A DNA stretch of 64,000 nucleotides from positions 65,423,481-65,487,480 of the forward strand of contig CM061134.1 in NCBI GenBank assembly GCA_030789695.1, given 5' to 3'. The stretch is from Scilla litardierei. Taxonomy: Eukaryota > Streptophyta > Magnoliopsida > Asparagales > Asparagaceae. Both the position numbers and the translations under genes were made by a program. Within the stretch, counting starts at the first letter, position 1, and every line of letters begins with the position of its first letter. The notes under the pieces were generated by a model that worked only from the letters and a program-made list of their open reading frames with translations, had not been told where the DNA came from and did not search any database. Below are positions 56,885 to 64,000 of the stretch, piece by piece.

Positions 56885-57550
56885 GTTACATTTCATTTAT
56901 TTAAATAATCTGCATTAGTTTTGGTTTGAACATGCACCTATAAAAACCCAAAACGCTTTTTTTGAACTTCATTATCATGTGCATCAAACTTCATTAAATA
57001 ATCTGCATTAATTTTGTTTTGAACATGCACCTTTAAAATCCAAAACGCTTTTTAATACTTCATTATATTATGTTCATAAAAACCCAAAAAGATATTTTTG
57101 GCGGGTTTGATATTATTGGTACGATAACAAAATATTGAACAACATATAAATTGCTATCACCGTAATATACTGTATTTATTACTCATTTCTTACATAATTA
57201 ATAAAATTTGTATACTTCACCCCATGTTACATCACATTTATTTCAATAATCTGTGTTAATTTTGTTTTGAACACGCACCTATAAAAATCCAAAAAGGTTT
57301 CTTTTAAACTTCATTATTATATGCACCAAACTTCATTAAATAATCTGCATTAATTTTGTTTTGAACATGCACATATAAAAGCCCAAAGAGCGTTTTAAAA
57401 CTTCATTATTATGTGCAAAAAATCCCAAAAAGAAATTTTGATATTTTTGGGGTGTGATATTTTTGATATTATTGGTTTGGTAACAAAATATTGAACAATA
57501 TATAGATCACCATTATCGTTAATATACTGTATTTATTACTCATTTCTTAC
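56885..57550 (+). repeat. Tandem duplication, period about 335 bp
   Basis: Two copies share CTGCATTAATTTTGTTTTGA, the word AACAAAATATTGAACAA and TATACTGTATTTATTACTCA. Each copy also holds two internal repeats of the AATAATCTGCATTA...CATGCACCT section. Confidence 0.8.
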
Positions 57551-57990
57551 ATAACCAAACCATGATGATGATATGGCGGAGTTATTAATTTTAGTTTTTG
57601 TTTTTATCCAAATTTTACAAAAAGAGGCATTCTTAGAATCAATATCGAGACCTCTGAAACCCCAACCAAGAATCACACCACAAGTTCAGAAGTCCTGATG
57701 TCCAATTAACTCATTTTTAACCCAAGAAAAGTAAAATCGCATGATGGCATGACGTGTCTGCACTTTTACCGGGGCGATCAACTCTGCCCATTTGAAAATT
57801 CATCGGTGAGTCCAATTTTGGTTGGGGTTGGCAACCCGGCCAAATCGAACTTTGCCCCATCAGCACCCAGTCACCCCATGGTCACTGACATTGGCCGAAG
57901 TTGGTTGGTTTCTGCAATTATTTTTGAATACGGTTGATTTTTACCATTATTTTTAATTTTTTGCTTTTTTCCAAATTTTGTCCAATTAAT

Positions 57991-59143
57991 TTAAACTTTC
58001 CATCCCGCACTGTTGTTATCATTGGCAGCATTAGTTATACGTTTAAAGATGAGTGTGTTTGATTTTTTTTCATTCTCTACATGTAATAACTCCACAAATC
58101 TCATAATTTCTTTATCAAATTTATGTCAATACCTATTTGAGGAAACTTGCTATTTACAATTTAGACTTTAAATGTTTAGTCAAAATTTATAATAAAAAAT
58201 AATTAATTCAACCATTGCCTACTTTGCATTTTTTTCCATCCGGGCATTTCCATTGTGTTTAGCTTATGTAAGCATGTGTAGAATCTTTCCTAGGTAATTA
58301 TACTATTAGAGGAAGGTTCTGTTACGTCCTTGCTGCTAGATGGTGTTCCGTCCTTGCTGCTAGATGGTGTATATAATTCACTCAACCCTTACAAGAAGAT
58401 GAATTATTGGTGCTTGTTGTAGAGACTTGGATGAGACCACCACCCTTTTTTGTATTCAATCATGTACACATGTAACGAGTATTAATTTGGTAATGAGAAT
58501 AAAAATGAAAACATTATGTGAAACCCATGCTTCAGTTTATAAGAAGGTGTTCAACCAGTGAGGGAGTGGAGGATAAATATAATATCCATCCTCACTGCAA
58601 CTTTGTAGTTTTGATGTGGTATCCGGGACTTCAAGCCTTCACGTCATGGTATAATTATCTGATAAATGAATGTTTATGGATGTTATACACATTGCTGACA
58701 TTGAGAAAATCTTTCCATCGTGAAATGTTTGACTTTCTTCTCCTGAGGCATTGTGATTTTCAATTAAGCAGATGATGGCTTCGTCAAGTGCATATTTAAA
58801 GTCACCCAAAAGGAAATTTAGTTTCTCACCATGGTTTATTTTTGTGGTGTACGATATGTGAGATTTCAAATAGAAATGTGACACTTTTAACTACCATGTT
58901 TCGTTTTAATTAAAAAGAAATCCAAATTATGTGTTACATCAGTTTATTATGTATGTCACTGCATGATTTATGCATACATAACAATTAGTTTTTCAGTGTG
59001 AATTTCAATTTCTATCTTAATCTGGGCATACATAGGCAGCACAACAAAAATGTAGAAAAATAATAATAAGATATGCATGGATCTCATTTGTCTGGTTATA
59101 TTCTAGCTGCTTATTTAAAATACTTATATTTAATCATGTGAAG
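57991..59143 (+). other. End of intron 11, nothing firm
   Basis: AT-rich. A short tandem word TCCTTGCTGCTAGATGGTGT occurs twice (58,328 and 58,351). GTGGTATCCGGGACTTC at 58,616 resembles a primer-binding site, so an old LTR fragment may lie here, but no second LTR or coding piece supports it. Confidence 0.45.
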
Positions 59144-59287
59144 GAAGAGAAGGAAGATACAAAGGCTGTGCTCGCTATAGAGTATAAGAAAACTCCTGAA
59201 GAAGAGAACGAATCGCCTAGGCCTCCCCCACCACCCCCTGAACCAGTATAGGAGGAAGCCCTAGTGTCTCAGGAAACCGATTTGCTG
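59144..59287 (+). CDS. PICALM3-like: PICALM3-like exon 12 with in-frame TAG
   Basis: The frame gives EEKEDTKAVLAIEYKKTPEE, ENESPRPPPPPPEPV, then TAG at 59,249-59,251, then EEALVSQETDLL, ending at donor GTAATA. This is the acidic/proline linker after the ANTH domain, and the DLL ending is a candidate clathrin-binding motif. The start is an estimate, since the acceptor AAG at 59,141-59,143 is not strong. The stop would remove the C-terminal tail even without the transposons. Confidence 0.85.
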
Positions 59288-59372
59288 GTAATATTTTCAG
59301 TTCCGGGTACAGTTATACTACCATATATTAAACAACACTTGTATTTCCTGAATCCTTTACTTAATCTGTCAG

Positions 59373-59448
59373 GGATTACATGAAACCAGTCCGGACGCAT
59401 TTGAATTAGAAAATAAAAATTCTTTGACACTTACTATCGTTCCAGTTG
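59373..59448 (+). CDS. PICALM3-like: PICALM3-like exon 13
   Basis: Acceptor GTCAG, donor GTAAAT. It encodes GLHETSPDAFELENKNSLTL and TIVPV, the family's EEKNALALAIVPV segment. Confidence 0.9.
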
Positions 59449-59542
59449 GTAAATTACTTCCTTGTGTGCCTTTATATGTTATATATCAGTATATTACTGC
59501 AAAAACAATGATCCCAACTTCTCTTTGTTTTAATCATTGCAG

Positions 59543-59661
59543 ACAGTGCATCGACAAATGCTCCCTCTGACAATTTTTTCGAGAATGGCACTACTGGATG
59601 GGAATTGGCGCTTGTAACAGCTCCAAGCTCAAATGAAAATACTGCTGCATCGAGTAAACTG
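59543..59661 (+). CDS. PICALM3-like: PICALM3-like exon 14
   Basis: Acceptor TTGCAG, donor GTAAAG at 59,662. It encodes DSASTNAPSDNFFENGTTGW and ELALVTAPSSNENTAASSKL. TGWELALVTAPSSN is a hallmark of plant AP180/PICALM tails. A further exon is expected and was not seen. Confidence 0.92.
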
Positions 59662-60200
59662 GTAAAGAGAGATTTTACCTTCTATCTTGTCAAATTGGCA
59701 ATGCAAGTGACCATCCTTTTAAGCTCAGTTTGAAATTTCGGTTTTAGTATTATGGATGAAATTTGATTATGTTATTATTTTGGTAATTTTTGCTGTTAAT
59801 GTTTTAGTACAAATTGATATTTGGAGGAAAGCCGCCAAATAACTGATTGTCTTGCCTGACTGAACGAGAGTTTAGCCAATAGTATGTATACTCAAATCAC
59901 CAAAACTTTGAAAGACTACCGATTGGAAAAAAAAAGCTTTATTAATGGAACAAGGACAACATTGAAATGCATTGATCTAAATAGATTAATCTGTACAATT
60001 TTATAAAGCAAAAAAGGGGGGAAAAAAATTTACAAGCAGCCTGTTGACAGCGAATTCTTCATATAACTTTCAAAAAACCATGGACGTTGCCGGTGTGGAC
60101 CATTGATCGCCCCAACGGAAAAGCAGAATCGCTCGTGCTCAATACGCAGGAGTGTGCTCTGGCAAACAGCACATTGGAGGGGTCGACTGAATGTATTCAG
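59662..60200 (+). other. Region after exon 14, expected last exon not found
   Basis: AT-rich sequence with an A-run at 59,931 and a G-run at 60,015. All frames were scanned for the expected GGLDKLTLDSLY-type ending without success. The 3' end of the gene is deleted or lies further right. Confidence 0.6.
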
Positions 60201-60316
60201 GTGAGTAGGTATGAAACGTCTGGGGTGGGGGTTGATGGGGTGTATTGAGGTGAGCAGAGTGGGGACGATGGGGTATATTCGGGCATTGAAGAGGTGTATA
60301 CAGGGGATGAAGGGGT

Positions 60317-61490
60317 TTATTCCGGTGAGTAGACAGGGAATGGTGTGTATTTTGGTACGTATTCCGATAGGTATCCCGGTGACAGAGGGGTGTATTCCGG
60401 TGAGTAGACGGGGGATGAAGGGGTGTATTCCGGGGAGTAGACAGGGAATGGTGCGTATTTTGCTAAGTATTCCGATAGGTATCCCGGTGACAGAGGGGTG
60501 TATTCCGGTGAGTAGACAGGGGATGAAGGGGTGTATTCCGGTGAGTAGACAGGGAATGGTGCGTATTTTGCTAAGTATTCCGATAGGTATCCCGGTGACA
60601 GAGGGGTGTATTCCGGTGAGTAGACAGGGAATGGTGTGTATCTTGGTAAGTATTCCGATAGGAATCCCGATGACAGAGGGGTGGATTCGGGTGAGTAGAC
60701 ATGGGTTGAAGGGGTGTATTCAGGTGAGTATTCCGATGAGTATTCCGGTGACAGAGGGGTGTATTCAGGAGAGTAAACATGAGTTGAAGGGGCATACAGA
60801 GGCGAGTCGACAGGAGACGATGGCGCGTATTCCGGTGACGGTGACGGTGATAAGAAGAAAGAAGGACCTGGACGAGTACAAGAACAAAATCTTGGAGTGG
60901 TTGATGGGGGTGTATTGAGGTGAGTATAGTGGGTATGATGGGGTATATTCGGGTGTCGATTGCCAGTGCGAATACAGGTATGAAGATGATGATGGTGTGT
61001 ATACCGGCGAGCTGACATGGGATGATGGGGTGTATTCGGGTGAGTAGGGCGAGGCTGGGGATGAGGGGGTGTATTCTGGCGAGCCAACATGGGACGAAGG
61101 GGTGTATTCCGGTGAGTACTCCGGTGACAAAGGGGTGTATTCCTGTGAGCAAAGATGAGTGCAAGAACAGGCTGATGGAGCGATATAGTACCTTTCTGAT
61201 GGATGATGGTGATGATGGCCGATGTTCTGGGGTAGAACTTGAAGAGCAGACGTCGACCAAGGCGTTGATGTTGGCGATGGGTGGTCGTGGCCACTTTGCT
61301 CATGTTCTTCTTTCGCTGCAGGTGGCACGTAGGGCCTCTTCTTGATCGGCAAAGCTGCAAGTCCGGCGAAGTTTGATTTGTGAGCCACCCGCTTCATCGG
61401 CAATGATGGAGGTCCAAAGAAATTAGATTTCACGACAACCTTCGTTGGACCCCATCGATTGCGCCGCGCACCCATCGTTATCTTTGCCAT
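60317..61490 (-). pseudogene. SPEYTP-repeat protein gene, probably frameshifted
   Basis: ATG at 61,490 begins MAKITMGARRNRWGPTKVVV with two KSNF repeats (VKSNFFGPPSLPMKR, HKSNFAGLAALPIKK), a His-rich stretch, then tandem YSPEYTPLSPEYSPEYTPSS-type repeats. The repeat frame is lost near 60,860-60,905 and resumes in another frame (SPSPSPEYAPSSPVDSP onward) to about 60,317, so one small indel or a short intron separates the halves. A TATAAATA box (minus strand, 61,605-61,612) and a CT-rich 5' UTR lie upstream. No signal peptide, membrane segment or known domain was recognised. It runs tail-to-tail with the PICALM-like gene. Confidence 0.6.
60371..60694 (-). repeat. 108-bp higher-order tandem repeat in the SPEYTP gene
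   Basis: GTATCCCGGTGACAGAGGGG occurs at 60,371, 60,479 and 60,587, exactly 108 bp (36 codons) apart, and the units between are almost identical. Shorter GGGTGTATTC(C/A)GGTGAGTA words repeat every 30-48 bp through 60,200-61,150. Confidence 0.88.
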
Positions 61491-61604
61491 GTCCTGATTA
61501 GCAGAGATGAGTAGAAAATGATGAAGAGAATTTTAGGGTTGGAAAGCAGACCGAGAGAGAGCGCGCGAGGTTTAGAATTATGTCATGAGAAAGGGTTTAT
61601 GGGG

Positions 61605-61612
61605 TATTTATA
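61605..61612 (-). promoter_or_regulatory. Candidate TATA box of the SPEYTP gene
   Basis: TATAAATA on the minus strand, about 115 bp upstream of the ATG at 61,490. A CT-rich stretch and AACCCTAAA lie between them. Confidence 0.6.
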
Positions 61613-61880
61613 TTGGGCCTTCTTGCCCTAATTTGGTTTCCTTGCCTATTCCGTTTCGGATTTGTTTAGGGCATTGCCGAATCCAACGGGGTATTAATAA
61701 TTGCATTATTTTAAAAAAAGTATGGTCATAAATGTTCTCAACTTTTAAGCGTATATATGGATAGATTATTAAAAATTTATCATCTTTTCGTCAATATTTA
61801 ATGTAGTGGTGTGAATGAATGGGATATGAAGTCGATCTATGTCAATGCATAAAATACAATGTTCTATTTTTTTTTTTTTT

Positions 61881-61990
61881 TGTTATAAACGGGCTTCTTG
61901 GTGGGCCTACCCGTTAGTGGGTATCCACCCATTATGTAACCCTACCACTATAAATATAGGGCTATGGTCTCCATAGCCGACAAGTTTACA
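61881..61990 (+). repeat. C4 5' LTR (110 bp)
   Basis: TGTTATAAACGG to AAGTTTACA, with a TATAAATATAGG box at about 61,950. It is very short for a copia LTR. The boundary rests on TG...CA ends and the adjacent primer-binding site, because the 3' LTR is outside the window. Confidence 0.7.
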
Positions 61991-62007
61991 ACACGTTATC
62001 AGCACGC
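61991..62007 (+). promoter_or_regulatory. C4 primer-binding site region
   Basis: ACACGTTATCAGCACGC directly follows the LTR and matches the C1 site. Confidence 0.65.
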
Positions 62008-62336
62008 TCAAAGCTAAGCCGAACCCCTGCCGACGGACGGACGCGACGGACGGACGCGACGCGAACGGGCTTCCTTCACCGAACGTCGCTAGATCCGGCG
62101 GGTAGGATCTAGAGGTAACTTTCTCCCTAGATCTAAAAATTTTGTATATGCGCATATGTGGTGATTTAATTCTTTTTAGCTCAATCGATCAAAAACACCG
62201 TTTTTATCGCTAAAAATCACCCTTTTTCAATTAAAAAACGAATTTTTGGAAGAAAAATTGGGTTTTTTTCCACTAAAAATCGAATTTTTACCCGTTGTTT
62301 TTCCCCAAAAATCACCCAAACCCGAAATAGGGTTCA

Positions 62337-62850
62337 CCCCCCCCCCCCCCCCCCCCCCCCCGTCGCCGGCAGCGGCGGGGGCCTTCCCGCCGTCGCTGCG
62401 GCGGCGGGAACCCCCCGCCACTACAGGCGGGGATTTCCCCGCCGCCTGCAGCGGCGGGGCACCCCCGCCGCCGCCGGCGGGGGCACCCCCCCGCCGCGGC
62501 AGGCGGGGGCTCCCCGCCGCCTGCTGCGGCGGGGCACCCCCGCCGCCGCCGGCGGGGGCTCCCCGCCGCCTGCTGCGGCGGGGCACCCCCGCCGCCTGCT
62601 GCGGCGGGGCACCCCCGCCGCCGCCGGCGAGGGCAACCCCCGCCGCCTGCAGCGGCGGGGCACCCCCGCCGCCAGCGGCGGGGCACCCCCGCCGCCAGCG
62701 GCGGGGGCACCCCCCGCCGCCTGCAGCGACGGGGGCACCCCCCGCCGCCTGCAGCGGCGGGGGCACCCCCCCCGCCGCCGCAGGCGGGGGCTCCCCGCCG
62801 CCTGCAGCGGCGGGCAACACCCCCCTCCCCGCCGCCTGTTGCGGCAAACG
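62337..62850 (+). repeat. GC-rich hairpin minisatellite in the C4 leader
   Basis: After a run of 24 C (62,337-62,360), about eight units with the core CCGCCGCCTGCAGCGGCGGG or CTGCTGC variants repeat every 20-70 bp. The CTGCAG centre is shared with C1, but the flanks are CCGCCG rather than CCCCC. Long ORFs in several frames are compositional. Confidence 0.88.
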
Positions 62851-63072
62851 GGCCCGCCCGCCAGTAGCGGGTACGGGCCCGGCGTGCGTACCCCAAAACC
62901 CTAACTAGGGTTTCTGACCCAGAAATTTTTTTTTTTCGAATTTTCAAAAAAATTTCAGATTTAATTGCGATTCTTTTTCGTTATAATCTGGACCAAATTG
63001 CATGTGATTTTTACTCATCGCAAATTATATTTGGATTTATGATTTTCTTTAAAAAACGTTTAAAAATTAAGA

Positions 63073-63480
63073 AGATCCTGCGACCGCTCTGCCGTTAGTC
63101 AACTAACCTAACGGTGCATGACGTTGCTTAGTGGTCCAATAATTTTTAAACGATAGATTTCATTTTCCATTATAAACTGCCTGGGATGAATAAATAAATT
63201 GCCTGCGATGTATAAATTGCCTGTGATGATGCCTGCTGCATTATAACTGCCTGCGACGAATGGTTAATATTTGCTGTGGTTTTGGATCGGCTAGTTTATC
63301 ACCATTTTTATTTTTCATGCATTATTTTCTTTTTGAGAGAAAAATGTAGTGAGGATAATTTTGTAAAATTACAAGCCCGGTGGACGCCTCAAGAAGATGA
63401 AGGACTATTCCAGAAGAATAGGGGCCCCACGGGGGTTCCCGAGTTGTATTTTCTTTCTTTTTGGGACTGTAAAGGACTGT
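63073..63480 (+). other. C4 leader blocks conserved with C1
   Basis: GATCCTGCGACCGCTCTGCC at 63,073, a GCCGTTAG/CTAACGG hairpin and AGTGGTCCAATAATTTTTAA match C1 5,058-5,120. GGATCGGC near 63,285 and the TTTGAGAGAAA..GTAGTGAGGA region match C1 4,640-4,940. Confidence 0.75.
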
Positions 63481-63598
63481 AATTATTTATGGTGATTAGC
63501 CGATCCACGCAGCAAATATTTATGTCTGATGTGCTTGATTATTTATTTTTCCGCAAAATATCTAATTAATGCTATCTTTTTACATGCTAGAGTGATAA

Positions 63599-64000
63599 AT
63601 GGCCAAAATTGCGAGCGTCGATTTCGACGTTTTGGATGCTTCAGGAAAGAATTACCTAAGCTGGCAGCTGGATATAAAATTCCATCTGCGAGCACAGGGA
63701 TTGAGTCACGCCATCGCCTTAGGCGATAAGGTTTCTGATATAGATAAAGCGAAAGCAATTATCTATATCAGACGCCATATCGATCGGACCCTGAAGGCCG
63801 AGTACCTAACGGTGGAAGACTCGTATGAGTTGTGGACCGCCCTCGAGGACAGGTATAAACATCAAAGGGATGTTATCCTACCTCGAGCGCGATATGAATG
63901 GGAGAACCTCCGTCTCCAAGACTTCAAGTCTATTGCCGAGTACAACTCGGCACTTTTCAGCATCACCTCACGCCTGAAGTTGTGTGGTGAAAAGGTGACG
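63599..64000 (+). CDS. C4 gag, N-terminal 134 codons (open to window end)
   Basis: ATG at 63,599 begins MAKIASVDFDVLDASGKNYL, followed by SWQLDIKFHLRAQG, KAIIYIRRHIDRTLKAEYLT, EDSYELWTALEDRYKHQRDV and SIAEYNSALFSITSRLKLCG. This is the UBN2-type copia capsid, clearly the same protein as C1 Gag but without a break over 402 bp. Gag forms the virus-like particle that packages element RNA. The open frame makes C4 the best candidate here for a recently active copy. Confidence 0.92.
   Translation, partial: MAKIASVDFDVLDASGKNYLSWQLDIKFHLRAQGLSHAIALGDKVSDIDKAKAIIYIRRHIDRTLKAEYLTVEDSYELWTALEDRYKHQRDVILPRARYEWENLRLQDFKSIAEYNSALFSITSRLKLCGEKVT

Larger units (their letters stand above)
56540..57990. mobile_element. 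Large inverted-repeat element with ~320-bp arms
   Basis: The left arm (56,545-56,850) and right arm (57,590-57,990) are inverted copies: for example ACCAACTTC near 56,618 and its complement near 57,895, and TTGGTTGGGGTTTCA on both sides. The right arm holds short insertions. The middle (56,885-57,550) is a tandem duplication. Size and arm length resemble a non-autonomous Mutator-like element. Ends and target duplication were not fixed. Confidence 0.72.
61881..64000 (+). mobile_element. Ty1/copia retrotransposon C4, 5' part (continues off the right edge)
   Basis: A short 5' LTR (61,881-61,990), primer-binding site, 1.6 kb structured leader and an uninterrupted gag start. It is the same family as C1 but better preserved. 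Whether pol is intact cannot be seen. A T-run precedes the LTR. Confidence 0.88.

Noticed and set aside
58518..58884. Small ORFs of about 80 codons on both strands
   Set aside because: AT-rich intron sequence with no homology and no promoter.
60317..61490. RNA polymerase II C-terminal domain
   Set aside because: The repeats are YSPEYTPLSP-like, not the YSPTSPS heptad, and no polymerase core is nearby.
62227..62947. Long low-complexity ORFs on both strands
   Set aside because: Same cause as above in the C4 leader.

Overview
This is nuclear DNA of a flowering plant. It holds plant-type Ty1/copia and Ty3/gypsy (chromovirus-like) retrotransposons, L1-type LINEs with DUF4283 and zf-RVT modules, foldback MITEs, a fragment of plastid atpA, a captured piece of a plant ATL RING-H2 gene, and a plant clathrin-assembly gene with GT-AG introns. 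The species cannot be named from the sequence. No bacterial, plasmid, phage or CRISPR features were seen.

One host gene organises most of the window. Fourteen exons on the + strand, from about 8,110 to 59,661, encode an ANTH-domain clathrin assembly protein of the AP180/PICALM family, closest by eye to PICALM3. At least 51.5 kb of DNA carries only about 1.1 kb of recognised coding sequence. Introns 2, 3, 8 and 11 (6.2, 8.3, 3.8 and 23 kb) are filled with transposons. The gene is broken. A gypsy element (6,610-8,105) joins directly onto the truncated first recognised exon. A second gypsy element (23,223-29,377, target duplication AAAGG) splits exon 5. Exon 12 carries an in-frame TAG, and no last exon was found. 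The other exon frames and splice sites are intact, so the loss looks fairly recent.

Layout: 1-6,590, a degraded copia element on the minus strand (C1). 6,610-8,105, a small gypsy derivative (G0). 8,110-8,320, exons 1-2. 8,522-13,955, a non-autonomous gypsy element (GN, minus strand, duplication GATGC) carrying an ATL fragment. 14,547-14,644, exon 3. About 15,007-22,092, a degraded copia element (C3) containing a foldback MITE. 22,949-29,430, exons 4 and 5 with chromovirus G1. 30,274-30,668, exons 6-8. 30,690-34,384, a 5'-truncated copia element (C2). 34,456-36,122, exons 9-11. 36,123-59,143, giant intron 11 with MITEs, an atpA insertion cut by a solo LTR (duplication CAATT), a gag-only gypsy (G2, duplication GACAC), two nested LINEs and a 1.4 kb inverted repeat. 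59,144-59,661, exons 12-14. 60,317-61,490, a minus-strand gene or pseudogene encoding SPEYTP-type repeats. 61,881-64,000, the start of a better-preserved copia element (C4) of the same family as C1.

Three themes recur. First, five independent LTR elements of both superfamilies (C1, C3, C4, GN, G2) carry arrays of GC-rich perfect hairpins in the leader, the non-coding interior or gag; in GN the stems change in compensating pairs around a constant loop. Second, three gypsy elements keep a near-identical hairpin, CCACCTTG-AGGA-CAAGGTGG, just before the 3' LTR, even where almost all other coding sequence is gone. Third, stop codons in the decayed elements are nearly all explained by sense-strand C-to-T changes, as expected from cytosine methylation and deamination.
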